A stretch of DNA of 64,000 bases from Moraxella catarrhalis (GCF_001632285.1 NZ_LWAH01000014.1:63127-127126); one strand, 5' to 3'. Numbered from the stretch's first letter, positions 1-8,328 are shown. Notes: generated by a model from the sequence alone, not told the origin. Made by a program: numbers and translations.

Positions 1-529
1 CTGAGCTTTCGCCACCAACAATACAAACCGTTTGGGTATAAAAATAGCGGCAGACGGCAGACAGTTGATAAAAATAAGCCAATGGATTGTTTTGTACCAA
101 TTCATCATCATAATTTGAGGCATGGCCGTATTTGGGTAATGTCAATTCAAATGGATGTAAAGTATCTTTATGTGATGATTTAATGCCAAGCATTGTCGTA
201 TGAGCGGTAATATTGAGTGCTTGGCAAATGGCTAAAAATTGATGTTTGGTCAACTGCGTATTGTTTCGATAATCAAATGACATATCAGGTAAAGCCAAAC
301 TACCAAAGGTATGAATTTTAATAAAACCAAATGATTGACAAGCCATCTGAACCCAACGCACCGCATCAGCAAGTGTTGGCGTGCGACCACGGGGCAGAGG
401 TGCATGGTTGGGCGTTTGAATGATGATGTGTAGTGTCTTTGACAATCCTGCAGCATGATTAATATCGGCAAGCATGCTAAGCGTGAGCGGTGCAAAATCC
501 CCAATTAAAATCAAGTGGTCTGGTTGCAT
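1..529 (-). CDS. NadR-like nicotinamide-nucleotide adenylyltransferase / ribosylnicotinamide kinase (3' end outside window)
   Basis: The reading frame is open from the ATG at 529 to the window edge (176 codons), so the C-terminal half is missing. The N-terminus has the layout of the NadR NMN-adenylyltransferase domain (LILIGDFAPL, then TPTLADAVRWVQMAC and IKIHTFG). The last visible residues, VCIVGGESS, match the start of the NadR kinase P-loop (GGESSGKS). NadR proteins make NAD from nicotinamide riboside or NMN in the cytoplasm. The family's HxGH nucleotidyl-transfer motif should follow GDFAPL, but TLSM is there instead, so adenylyltransferase activity is doubtful. Assignment rests on motif resemblance alone. 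Confidence 0.65.
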   Translation of the reverse strand, partial: MQPDHLILIGDFAPLTLSMLADINHAAGLSKTLHIIIQTPNHAPLPRGRTPTLADAVRWVQMACQSFGFIKIHTFGSLALPDMSFDYRNNTQLTKHQFLAICQALNITAHTTMLGIKSSHKDTLHPFELTLPKYGHASNYDDELVQNNPLAYFYQLSAVCRYFYTQTVCIVGGESS

Positions 530-853
530 TATCATATCCTTGGTATGTTATTTTGTCATCATCATTGGGCAAAATCAGACTGCATCAAAAGCTGCCTTGC
601 CCAAATATCAATTGATGCACTTATCATATCAATGTCTTTTCTAGATTGTGTCATGCTGTGTAAACTTTTTATGCTACTTGGTAACCAAATTCTATGAATG
701 GCTTGAAATTGTCGGTAAAATAACCATTATTTATTTATCATTAGATTTATTTAACTGATTAACTGATAAATTAAGTTTAATAAAATAGGTCAAGTACCTG
801 CCAAGATGGCTTTTTTAGCCCTTCACTCACAATGATAAACTATGGGGAAATTT
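530..853. other. Intergenic region between the divergent NadR-like and PspC-domain genes
   Basis: About 320 bases with no convincing coding frame; the short frame at 515-697 lacks a ribosome binding site. The stretch from about 710 to 790 is very rich in A and T and probably holds promoters for both divergent genes, but no clear -35/-10 pair was found. Confidence 0.5.
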
Positions 854-1099
854 ATGCCAAGACTGATAAAATTACACCGCTCAAAAAACCATCGTATGAT
901 TGCAGGCGTGATGGGTGGTATTGCTGAATATTTAGGGTGGTCGCCTAACATGGTGCGTATTGCATTTGTGATTATCTCAAGTTTATCGGCCGCTGTACCA
1001 GGAATTTTGATTTATTTGGTGCTTTGGCTAATTATGCCAAATGCAACACCAAATTCTTATGCTACGAATTTGGTTCAATATGACCGTAAGTCGCTGTAA
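854..1099 (+). CDS. PspC-domain membrane protein
   Basis: A small protein of 81 residues. Its N-terminal half (KNHRMIAGVMGGIAEYLGW) is the PspC domain signature, followed by one long hydrophobic segment (about residues 35-62) ending in LWLIMP, which is typical of the family. PspC-domain proteins sit in the inner membrane and in enterobacteria signal envelope stress to PspA. No other psp gene is nearby, so a stand-alone role is likely. An ATG at 842 is also in frame, but GGGG at 844-847 lies six bases before the ATG at 854, so the later start is preferred. Confidence 0.8.
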   Translation: MPRLIKLHRSKNHRMIAGVMGGIAEYLGWSPNMVRIAFVIISSLSAAVPGILIYLVLWLIMPNATPNSYATNLVQYDRKSL

Positions 1100-1287
1100 T
1101 TTTGATTTAAGGTTGAATTGATTGTTATGATTGAAAGCCATGCAAATGGCTAAAATCAATGATTTTACCCTTATTTACCCAACTTTGATAACGATAAACT
1201 TGATAACGACAAAAACTCAAAAACTGATAGAAAAAATACCCAGTATTTAGTAAAATAGGTTTCATTTGTGACAGTTTTAGGATTTAT

Positions 1288-2244
1288 ATGGATTCGGGTG
1301 AGACCTTGACTTTTCAAGCACTGATTTTAACGCTGCAAAATTATTGGGCATCTCGTGGCTGTGTGGTGCTGCAGCCTTATGATATGGAAGTGGGGGCTGG
1401 GACATTTCACACCGCCACTTTTTTGCGTGCCTTAACCCCCGAGCGTTGGAATGCAGCTTATGTTCAGCCATCTCGCCGTCCAACCGATGGGCGTTATGGT
1501 GATAATCCCAATCGCTTACAACACTATTACCAATTTCAAGTGGTGTTAAAGCCCAATCCTGCCAACATTCAAGAGCTGTATTTAGGCTCTTTAAAAGCCA
1601 TTGGCATTGATACGCTGACCCATGATGTCCGCTTTGTTGAAGACAATTGGGAGAGTCCAACGCTTGGGGCGTGGGGGCTTGGCTGGGAAGTATGGCTAAA
1701 TGGCATGGAAGTTACCCAGTTTACCTATTTTCAGCAGGTTGGTGGCATTGAGTGCTTCCCTGTTACAGGTGAAATTACCTATGGGCTTGAGCGCCTTGCC
1801 ATGTATATCCAAGGCGTGGACAGTGTGTATGATTTGGTGTGGGCAGATGGTGAATTTGGGCGTGTGACTTATGGTGATGTGTTCCATCAAAATGAAGTGG
1901 AGCAATCCGCCTATAATTTTGAACATGCCAATGCGGCTAAATTGTTTGAATTATTTGATTTTTATGAAGAGCAAGCAGATAAGTTGGTTGCGGTCAATTT
2001 ACCCTTGCCTGCTTATGAGATGGTGTTAAAAGCCAGTCATGCCTTTAACCTGCTTGACGCTCGTGGGGCGATTAGCGTTACCGAACGCCAACGCTTTATC
2101 TTGCGTGTACGCACACTGGCCCGCAAAGTGGCAATCAGCTATACCGAAGCTCGGGCAAAATTGGGCTTTCCTTTGGCAGATGATGCCCATAAGGCAGAAG
2201 CGTTGGAGAAGTGGTTGCCAAAAGAACCAAAAATTATCTTATGA
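1288..2244 (+). CDS. glyQ: Glycyl-tRNA synthetase alpha subunit
   Basis: The 318-residue product has the usual length for the alpha chain of the alpha2-beta2 class II glycyl-tRNA synthetase. Diagnostic segments are near the N-terminus ([37 protein letters not shown]) and [18 protein letters not shown], which belong to the class II catalytic core that activates glycine with ATP. It acts in the cytoplasm with the beta subunit encoded next (glyS). The two genes are 203 bases apart with a terminator-like hairpin between them, so the subunits may not be made from one simple transcript. Confidence 0.97.
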   Translation: MDSGETLTFQALILTLQNYWASRGCVVLQPYDMEVGAGTFHTATFLRALTPERWNAAYVQPSRRPTDGRYGDNPNRLQHYYQFQVVLKPNPANIQELYLGSLKAIGIDTLTHDVRFVEDNWESPTLGAWGLGWEVWLNGMEVTQFTYFQQVGGIECFPVTGEITYGLERLAMYIQGVDSVYDLVWADGEFGRVTYGDVFHQNEVEQSAYNFEHANAAKLFELFDFYEEQADKLVAVNLPLPAYEMVLKASHAFNLLDARGAISVTERQRFILRVRTLARKVAISYTEARAKLGFPLADDAHKAEALEKWLPKEPKIIL

Positions 2245-2313
2245 TACAGTGAATATTGTAAATACAGTCAATCCAAGCTGTATACCTGAATAAGGCAAAT
2301 GAATTGATAGATA

Positions 2314-2347
2314 AAGCCGTCCAGATTTTTTGGGTGGCTTGATTTTT
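2314..2347 (+). terminator. Terminator-like hairpin between glyQ and glyS
   Basis: A 9-bp stem (2314-2322 with 2332-2340, two G-T wobbles) with a 9-base loop is followed by a run of T beginning at 2343. It lies after glyQ, so it may reduce read-through into glyS. Confidence 0.5.
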
Positions 2348-2447
2348 TAGCTCATAAAATGTGTTAAAATGAGTGTAAATTTTTGACTAATTTGGCAATT
2401 GATTATTGTAAACTTTGCCGCCTTATGGGGCAAAAAAAGGCTGATTT

Positions 2448-4526
2448 ATGACCACGATTTTATTTGAACTTGGCACCGAAGAGTTGCCACCAAAAAACCT
2501 AAAAACACTGCGTGATGCCCTTAAAAATAGCGTTGGCACTTTACTAAATGATCAAAATATCAGCTTTGATGATATTCATGCCTTTGCCGCACCACGCCGT
2601 TTGGCACTTACTATTACAGGTGTGGGCGAGTTTCAGCCTGACCGTATCGAAACTAAAAAAGGTCCAAGTGTTAAGGCGGCATTTGATGACGCAGGTAATT
2701 TAACGCGTGCAGGGCAAGGATTTTTGCAAGGTTTAAATGCCACTGGGCGAAATCTTAGCGTCAAAGATTTGGGGCGTATTGCTGATAAAAAAGGCGAATA
2801 CATCGCTTATGATTTGACCATTAAAGGCGAAAAAATCACCGATTTAATGCCAAATATCTTACAAAAAGCGCTTGATGATTTGCCAATTGCTAAGCGTATG
2901 CGTTCTGGCATCGATCGCCATGAGTTCATACGGCCTGTTCATTGGATTGTCTTGATGTCAGATGATGTTGTAATTGAGGCGACCATTCAAGGCCATAAAA
3001 CAGGCAACCAAAGCCGTGGTCATCGCTATCATTCACCTGATTTTTTTGCCATTGATCATGCCGATCATTATGAAAATTTACTTAAAAACCATCATGTCAT
3101 TGCTGATTTTGATCAGCGTCAAGCCGATATTTTAGCACAAGTCAAAACATTGGCTGATGATGTGAATGGCACGGCAATCATGCCTCAAGAATTGCTTGAT
3201 GAGGTCACAGCTTTGGTGGATTTGCCCGTTGCGTTAAGAGCAAGCTTTCCTGAGCGATTTTTAGCCGTTCCTCAAGAAGCCCTTATCAGCACCATGCAGG
3301 CTGACCAAAAGTATTTTTGCTTGACCGATCAAGCAGGCAAGCTGATGCCGCATTTTATTTTTATCAGTAATATCAACTCTAAAGATTCTGCTCAGATTAT
3401 TACGGGTAATGAAAAAGTTGTTCGTCCTCGTCTGTCAGATGCAGAGTTTTTTTTCTTACAAGATCAAAAACAGCCACTGTTTGAGCTGAACCATCATCTA
3501 AAAACTCAGATTTTTCAAGATAAGCTTGGTACATTGTGGGAAAAATCTGAGCGTATTGCAAATTTGGCCGCCCATATTGCAGATCAGATAGGTGCTAATA
3601 CCGATGCAGCGTATCGAGCTGGATTGTTATCCAAATGCGATTTGGCGAGTAGATTGGTGGGTGAATTCCCCGAATTGCAAGGCATTGCGGGTACTTACTA
3701 TGCACGCCTAAATGATGAGCCTGATGTGGTGGCAGATGCCATCGAAGAACAATATTTACCAAAATTTAGTGGTGATAAGCTGCCTGCCACTCATGTGGGT
3801 GTTGCACTTGCATTGGCAGATCGTTTGGATACGCTGGTGGGCATTTTTGGGATTGGTGAAATACCCAGTGGCTCTAAAGACCCATTTAGCTTACGCCGTG
3901 CGTCTATTGGGATTTTGCGTATTTTAATTGAAAAACGCCTGCGTGTGAGCCTATCTCATCTGGTTAAACAAGCCTTAATGGGCTATGGCGATATACTTGA
4001 AAATATCGATCAGACCCTAACAGAAGTCATGGAATTTATCAATGCGCGCTATCGGGCGATGTACAGTGAGCAGGGCGTCTTGGTGGATACGATTCAGGCG
4101 GTGCAGGCGGTGCAGACAGATGTGCCGATGGATTTTGATGAGCGTATCCAAGCGGTAACAGCATTTCGATTGTTGCCACAAGCGGCTATTTTGGCCGAAA
4201 ATAATAAGCGTGTGGCAAATATTTTGGCAAAAGCTGGTACTGTGCAAGGTGATGTAACGCCCCAAAATCTGATTGAACCTGCTGAGCAGGCACTGTATCA
4301 GGCGATCGAATCTGCCAAAGTCAGCGTTCAGCCCTTGCATAATCATGGCGATTACCAAGGCATTTTGACGACCCTTGTGAGCTTATCGGAGCCTTTGACG
4401 CAGTTTTTTGATCATGTCATGGTGAATGCTGATGATGAAACTTTAAAACAGAATCGTTTGGCACTGCTTAGCCAAGTGCGTAAGCTTTTTTTGAGTGTGG
4501 CGGATATTGGGCTGCTTCAATCGTAA
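2448..4526 (+). CDS. glyS: Glycyl-tRNA synthetase beta subunit
   Basis: The 692-residue product is of normal length for the beta chain. It opens with ILFELGTEELPPKNL and contains the APRRLALTITG and KRMRSG segments typical of GlyS. The beta subunit has the HD-like and anticodon-binding domains and recognises tRNA-Gly, while the alpha subunit carries the main active site. Residues near 545 contain a repeated AVQAVQ encoded by a 9-base tandem duplication (about 4096-4113), probably harmless. The gene follows glyQ, and a tRNA-Ser gene with its own promoter begins 46 bases after its stop codon. Confidence 0.97.
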   Translation: MTTILFELGTEELPPKNLKTLRDALKNSVGTLLNDQNISFDDIHAFAAPRRLALTITGVGEFQPDRIETKKGPSVKAAFDDAGNLTRAGQGFLQGLNATGRNLSVKDLGRIADKKGEYIAYDLTIKGEKITDLMPNILQKALDDLPIAKRMRSGIDRHEFIRPVHWIVLMSDDVVIEATIQGHKTGNQSRGHRYHSPDFFAIDHADHYENLLKNHHVIADFDQRQADILAQVKTLADDVNGTAIMPQELLDEVTALVDLPVALRASFPERFLAVPQEALISTMQADQKYFCLTDQAGKLMPHFIFISNINSKDSAQIITGNEKVVRPRLSDAEFFFLQDQKQPLFELNHHLKTQIFQDKLGTLWEKSERIANLAAHIADQIGANTDAAYRAGLLSKCDLASRLVGEFPELQGIAGTYYARLNDEPDVVADAIEEQYLPKFSGDKLPATHVGVALALADRLDTLVGIFGIGEIPSGSKDPFSLRRASIGILRILIEKRLRVSLSHLVKQALMGYGDILENIDQTLTEVMEFINARYRAMYSEQGVLVDTIQAVQAVQTDVPMDFDERIQAVTAFRLLPQAAILAENNKRVANILAKAGTVQGDVTPQNLIEPAEQALYQAIESAKVSVQPLHNHGDYQGILTTLVSLSEPLTQFFDHVMVNADDETLKQNRLALLSQVRKLFLSVADIGLLQS

Positions 4527-4533
4527 AAAATCA

Positions 4534-4562
4534 ATGACAAATGCCCAATTATTGAGTATAAT
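4534..4562 (+). promoter_or_regulatory. Promoter of tRNA-Ser(GGA)
   Basis: ATGACA (4534-4539), a 17-base spacer and a perfect TATAAT (4557-4562) end 10 bases before the tRNA. This is a strong sigma-70 type promoter. Confidence 0.8.
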
Positions 4563-4572
4563 AGTCAACCTT

Positions 4573-4663
4573 GGTGACGTGGCTGAGTGGTCGAAAGCGC
4601 ACGCCTGGAAAGTGTGTATATGTTAATAGCGTATCGAGGGTTCGAATCCCTCCGTCACCGCCA
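4573..4663 (+). tRNA. tRNA-Ser(GGA)
   Basis: A 91-base tRNA with a long variable arm, as expected for serine. The acceptor stem GGTGACG pairs with CGTCACC (4653-4659), the discriminator is G and CCA is encoded. The anticodon loop CTGGAAA lies between CACGC and GTGTG, giving anticodon GGA, which reads UCC and UCU. The T arm contains GGTTCGAATCC. Its 3' end doubles as the integration site of the island downstream; the insertion restored a full-length tRNA, so the gene should still work. Confidence 0.95.
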
Positions 4664-4669
4664 AACTCT
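4650..4669 (+). repeat. attL: left 20-bp copy of the island attachment site
   Basis: These 20 bases recur exactly at 13646-13665. They cover the last 14 bases of the tRNA-Ser gene, including the encoded CCA, plus six bases beyond it. The flanking bases differ on both sides. This is the usual footprint of a tyrosine recombinase that uses a tRNA 3' end. Confidence 0.92.
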
Positions 4670-4691
4670 TAAAAATACTCTTATTTCATAG

Positions 4692-4718
4692 AGTATCAAG
4701 CAGTATCAGACAGTATCA
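4692..4718 (+). repeat. Three AGTATCA repeats with 10-bp spacing: candidate integrase arm sites
   Basis: AGTATCA occurs at 4692, 4702 and 4712, one helical turn apart, just inside attL. Another copy is at 13503 near attR. Arm-type sites of lambda-like integrases are arranged this way, so these are candidate binding sites for the integrase or an excisionase. The function is inferred from position and phasing. Confidence 0.5.
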
Positions 4719-4730
4719 AAAATTATATAG

Positions 4731-4763
4731 AACCCTTACAATGCCTAGCTTGTAAGGGTTTTT
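4731..4763 (+). terminator. Intrinsic terminator downstream of tRNA-Ser, inside the island
   Basis: A perfect 10-bp stem (4731-4740 with 4751-4760), a 10-base loop and a T run. It lies in island DNA and probably ends the tRNA-Ser transcript now that the original terminator has been moved to 13667. Confidence 0.85.
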
Positions 4764-4914
4764 CTATTGTATCACATGTTATCAGTAACTACCATTTATT
4801 AGCTTGCAAGCCCAAGATAATGACAGTAAAATTGACAGTAAAATAATTTTTTACCCTTATTTTTTTACTGTTTACTAGCAAGATCACAAAAATTGGTCAG
4901 GATTTTTTACTGTT

Positions 4915-6231
4915 ATGGCAAGAAAAACCAAACCTCTTACCGCTACCCAAATCGACAAAGCCAAATACAGTGCAGGCAAAAATAACCGTTATTATGATGG
5001 TGATGGCTTGTATTTAGCGATCAGTCCAAAGGGGCTGAAGTCTTGGCGTGTGGAATATAAGCTAAATGACAAGGCAAATACTTATACGCTAGGGCGATAT
5101 CCTGCCTTATCATTGATTGATGCCAGACAAAAACGCAAAGAAATACAGGCTTTAATTGCTAAGGGTATAGATCCCAAACAGTTTTATGATCAAGCCAAGC
5201 AAGAAAAACAAGCCTTACAAACTTTTGGTGATTTTATTACTGTTTATCTTGCCAAACGACAAGGCGAGATTAAGCCCGCCACCTATAAAGAAGAGGTATC
5301 AAAATTAAATCGTGATGTGTTGCCCATGATTGGTGATAAGCCACTAATTGAACTTACCAAAAAGGACATTAGAGCCATTGCCGAGCGTATCGAAAGCAGA
5401 AAGCATAATGATGGTTTACCACCAAGAGAGCTTACAAGGCGTACCATTGACTTGGTTAATCGTGTGCTTAAAGCTGCCGTTAATGATAATTTGATCGCTG
5501 AAGTGGTATCAGCCAACCTAAAGGATGATTATCCCAAGGGCGTAACACACCATTATAAGCATGTAGATATTTTTACCTTGCCACGCCTGCTAAATGATAT
5601 TGATGGCTATCATGGTAACGAGCAAACCAAGCTAGCTATGAAGTTTTTGGCTTATACTTTATGCAGAACCCAAGAAATGCGTTTAATGAGATGGCAGGAT
5701 ATAGATTGGAAAAATAAAATTTGGAATGTGGATATAGTCACGCTTAAGAAAAATAAAAAGCACATTGTGCCACTATCTCATCAGGTGATAGAAATTTTAC
5801 GCACGCTTGAGATTTTTACGGGTGAATATGACTATGTATTTTATAACAAAAGCAAACAACAACCTTACTCCGAAAACTTTGTTACTAACGCCCTAAAAAA
5901 TCTTGGCTATGGTGGTATGCAAACGGGGCATGGGTTTAGGCACATTGGTAGTACGCATTTAAACGAGCTTGGCTATTCTAGTGATGCCATTGAACTACAA
6001 TTACACCATGAAGTAAAACAGGGCATTAAAGGGGTATATGACCATTCTAAGCATTTAGATAAACGATTTGAGATCATGCAAGGATGGGCAGACTTTTTGG
6101 ACTTGGTAAAAGATGGCAAATTTGAAACTTACAAACAGGCACGCACCCAATTAGATGGCGATAGAAAAAAATTGTATGACTTGGGTTTGACAGATGAGCA
6201 GATAAACGCAGTATTGGCGTTTAAAATATAA
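4915..6231 (+). CDS. P4-type tyrosine integrase of the island
   Basis: The 438-residue product has the N-terminal DUF4102 domain of P4-type integrases (LTATQIDKAKYSAGK, YYDGDGLYLAISPKG, TLGRYPALSLIDAR). The C-terminal catalytic domain shows the tyrosine recombinase residues: R251 in LCRTQEMRLMRW, H339 and R342 in HGFRH, a histidine in LHHEV and the probable nucleophile Y375 in GVYDHS. It should recombine the 20-bp site at the end of tRNA-Ser(GGA) with its circular counterpart, inserting and excising the island. The gene reads away from attL, the normal arrangement. All catalytic residues are present, so it looks intact. After about residue 400 there is an unassigned tail (KQARTQLDGDRKKLYDLGLT). 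Confidence 0.95.
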   Translation: MARKTKPLTATQIDKAKYSAGKNNRYYDGDGLYLAISPKGLKSWRVEYKLNDKANTYTLGRYPALSLIDARQKRKEIQALIAKGIDPKQFYDQAKQEKQALQTFGDFITVYLAKRQGEIKPATYKEEVSKLNRDVLPMIGDKPLIELTKKDIRAIAERIESRKHNDGLPPRELTRRTIDLVNRVLKAAVNDNLIAEVVSANLKDDYPKGVTHHYKHVDIFTLPRLLNDIDGYHGNEQTKLAMKFLAYTLCRTQEMRLMRWQDIDWKNKIWNVDIVTLKKNKKHIVPLSHQVIEILRTLEIFTGEYDYVFYNKSKQQPYSENFVTNALKNLGYGGMQTGHGFRHIGSTHLNELGYSSDAIELQLHHEVKQGIKGVYDHSKHLDKRFEIMQGWADFLDLVKDGKFETYKQARTQLDGDRKKLYDLGLTDEQINAVLAFKI

Positions 6232-6243
6232 AAACCTAAAAAA

Positions 6244-6337
6244 GGGGAAAGTGGGAAAGTAACCCACGCAAAGCCTTTAATACCAATGCTTTTCAAGCTT
6301 TCCCCCTGCTAGGAAAGTAGGGGAAAGTAGGGAAAGT
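6244..6337. repeat. Left GGGGAAAGT iteron-like array with 27-bp core
   Basis: Copies of GGGGAAAGT or GGGAAAGT are at 6244, 6253, 6320 and 6330, a variant (AGGAAAGT) is at 6311, and an inverted copy (CTTTCCCCC) is at 6298. Between them lies a 27-base core (6268-6294) that matches 23 of 27 bases of 12824-12850 in the same direction. The array follows the integrase gene. It resembles the paired origin elements of P4-like replicons, but that role is inferred. Confidence 0.6.
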
Positions 6338-6388
6338 TAGCCCAACACCTTTTAAAATCCGCTACATTTTGACAGGCTGATTTGTAGA

Positions 6389-6447
6389 TTAGATCGTTTT
6401 AGATTGACAAAATCTAATTAGACAACGACAATCTAACGCCATCTAAT
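6389..6447. repeat. TTAGAT/ATCTAA repeat cluster upstream of vapBC
   Basis: TTAGAT is at 6389 and 6399, a related TTAGAC at 6418, and the reverse ATCTAA at 6412, 6431 and 6441. The outer pairs are each 10 bp apart and face each other, making the block roughly palindromic. It lies 23 bases before the vapBC promoter, so it may be an operator or part of the island's origin. Confidence 0.5.
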
Positions 6448-6469
6448 GCCTTTGGGCAGCCCTTTGACC

Positions 6470-6498
6470 TTGTTATACTTGATAAAAGCCCTTATAAT
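6470..6498 (+). promoter_or_regulatory. Promoter of the vapBC-type operon
   Basis: TTGTTA (6470-6475), a 17-base spacer and TATAAT (6493-6498), with the antitoxin start 35 bases downstream. Confidence 0.65.
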
Positions 6499-6532
6499 GT
6501 AACTACAAATAATCATTACTTAGGGGATCATC

Positions 6533-6769
6533 ATGCCAACCATACACACCAAGCCAATCATGGCGGGTAATTCTCAAGCGGTAAGATTGCCCAAAGAGTT
6601 TGCCTATCCTGCCAACACCCCATTAATTCTTAGTAAAGAAAATGGCGTGATCACTATTAGACCAGTCACCACCTTAGGTGAAGTGCCACAGATTTTTAAA
6701 GCCTTGGGCGATAAGATGAGTGATGAATTTGAACGCATGGATTTAGATGATGTGGAGCGTGACTGGTGA
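6533..6769 (+). CDS. vapB: VapB/AbrB-type antitoxin
   Basis: A 78-residue protein whose N-terminal half (AGNSQAVRLPKEF, then LSKENGVITIRP) is the swapped-hairpin AbrB/SpoVT fold found in VapB and MazE antitoxins, which binds the operon's own promoter. The C-terminal half, rich in acidic residues, is the expected toxin-binding tail. It precedes a PIN-domain toxin with a GTGA overlap, the classic antitoxin-first order with coupled translation. In a mobile island such a pair can stabilise inheritance. The start follows AGGGGA at a good distance. Confidence 0.88.
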   Translation: MPTIHTKPIMAGNSQAVRLPKEFAYPANTPLILSKENGVITIRPVTTLGEVPQIFKALGDKMSDEFERMDLDDVERDW

Positions 6770-7143
6770 AATATCTGCTTGATACCAATATTTGTATTTA
6801 TCTTTTAAAACACCAGCCAAAAAGCGTGCTAGATCGTTTTGCCAGTTGTCATGTGGGCGAAGTTGCCATTAGTGCGATCACATGGGCGGAGCTATTAAGA
6901 GGCTTGGATAAGTACGAGCCTAAAGCAGAGTTTGAGCGTTTGCGTGGCTTACTTCAGGTACTGCCGTTTGATGAAAAATCTGCCGTATGTTTTGGTGAAT
7001 ATATGAAAACCGCCAACCACAAAGCCAGTTTTGACACGCTGATTGCTTGCCATGCCAAAGCTCACCAATTAACCCTAGTAACCAACAATACCAAAGATTT
7101 TGAGCGGTATGGGGTAAGCTTGGAGAATTGGGTGCAGGCGTGA
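6766..7143 (+). CDS. vapC: VapC-type PIN-domain RNase toxin
   Basis: A 125-residue protein with the PIN nuclease acidic residues in place: D6 in YLLDTN, E42 in ITWAELLRG, D90 in ASFDTLIACHA and D111 in TNNTKDF. PIN toxins of this family cleave tRNA or rRNA and stop translation when the antitoxin is degraded. The start is GTG at 6766, overlapping the stop of the antitoxin gene (GTGA). The length is normal and no catalytic residue is missing, so the toxin is predicted active. The RNA target cannot be told from the sequence. Confidence 0.88.
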   Translation: MKYLLDTNICIYLLKHQPKSVLDRFASCHVGEVAISAITWAELLRGLDKYEPKAEFERLRGLLQVLPFDEKSAVCFGEYMKTANHKASFDTLIACHAKAHQLTLVTNNTKDFERYGVSLENWVQA

Positions 7144-7218
7144 GCCATGTAAATACTCTCATTCACAGTTTAAGTCTGAACTACCATTTTAATAACAGGT
7201 ACGATAAAGGCAAAATTT

Positions 7219-8283
7219 ATGGATATTCCAAGTAAAAAACAAGTACAAAAGGCAGGTAAAGCCCTAGCCAAAAACGCCCAAGGACAAGAATTTATAGATA
7301 GCATGGCGATACTATCTAAATGGCGTTCATTACACACCTACCCTATTAATACTTTTAAAGCCTTGCTAAGAAACAGAGTGAAAAAATTAGGCTTTAAAAG
7401 CCCCATTATTGCACAACGCCTAAAACGCACACCATCTATCATCACCAAATTACAACGCTTTCCCAATATGGATTTGTCAAGAATGCAGGACATCGGGGGG
7501 CTTAGAGTGGTGTTAGGCAATGTTGATGATGTGTATAGACTGCATCAATCATTGATAAACGGTAGACACCAGCACACCCCGTTAGTGCCACCAGCGGACT
7601 ATATCGCCACACCCAAAGATGATGGCTACCGTAGTTTACACCAAGTATTTAAATATCACAGCCACGACAACCCCCAATTAAACGGCTTATTTATTGAATT
7701 ACAGATACGCACCAAAAAACAGCACGCATGGGCAACCGCCGTTGAAACATTGGGCATATTAGAAAAGTCATCATTTAAGACAGGGCAAGGCACAGATGAG
7801 TTTAAACGCTTTTTTAAATTGGCTAGTGCTTTGTTTGCCTATGATGAAAAACAACCCATATTAAAAGAACTGGCAGGCGTGGACATTCACACCATTGCTA
7901 AAGAGCTAAAAGATATTGAACAAGCGTTACAAATATTTAGCAAATTAAAAGGGCTAATCATTACCGCTAAACACATTGAAAGCAGTAATGATAATGGCGA
8001 ATATCATTTAATGGAGCTAGACAGCGAAAAACACACAGTAAATCTACTGGCGTTTAATCAAAAGCAGTTGGCACTGGCAGAAATGTTCTACAAAGCCCGT
8101 GAGATGGAAACCAAAGACATACCGCATATTGAAGTAGTGCTAATATCAGCAGGTAATTTAAAGCAAGTCAAAAAAGCTTATCCAAACTACTTTTTAGATA
8201 CCCAAGACTTTATTAAGAGCCTAACCAAGATTTGCGATAAGCTAAATGAACAGCAGATTGCAGACATAAAAAAATTGAATTAA
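7219..8283 (+). CDS. RelA/SpoT-domain nucleotide pyrophosphokinase (toxSAS- or CapRel-like candidate)
   Basis: A 354-residue protein with a (p)ppGpp-synthetase fold: SIITKLQRF, D91 in MQDIGGLRVVL, a PKDDGYRSLH block (residues 132-141, substrate-binding tyrosine at 137) and E160 in ELQIRTKKQHAW. No HD hydrolase, TGS or ACT domain is seen. The first 70 and last 150 residues are unassigned. Single-domain synthetases can make (p)ppGpp or (p)ppApp, or modify the tRNA CCA end as toxSAS toxins; several protect against phage. Its place in a satellite-like island between vapBC and regulatory genes favours defence or toxin use over housekeeping. The substrate cannot be predicted. Confidence 0.8.
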   Translation: MDIPSKKQVQKAGKALAKNAQGQEFIDSMAILSKWRSLHTYPINTFKALLRNRVKKLGFKSPIIAQRLKRTPSIITKLQRFPNMDLSRMQDIGGLRVVLGNVDDVYRLHQSLINGRHQHTPLVPPADYIATPKDDGYRSLHQVFKYHSHDNPQLNGLFIELQIRTKKQHAWATAVETLGILEKSSFKTGQGTDEFKRFFKLASALFAYDEKQPILKELAGVDIHTIAKELKDIEQALQIFSKLKGLIITAKHIESSNDNGEYHLMELDSEKHTVNLLAFNQKQLALAEMFYKAREMETKDIPHIEVVLISAGNLKQVKKAYPNYFLDTQDFIKSLTKICDKLNEQQIADIKKLN

Positions 8284-8328
8284 TCTTTTTAGCAGGCTAG
8301 GAGTAGCTACCGAACAGCGGTTATTTTT

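Noticed and set aside
4096..4113. 9-base tandem duplication in glyS as a possible phase-variation site
   Set aside because: Only two copies and in frame, so a change in copy number would not switch the gene.
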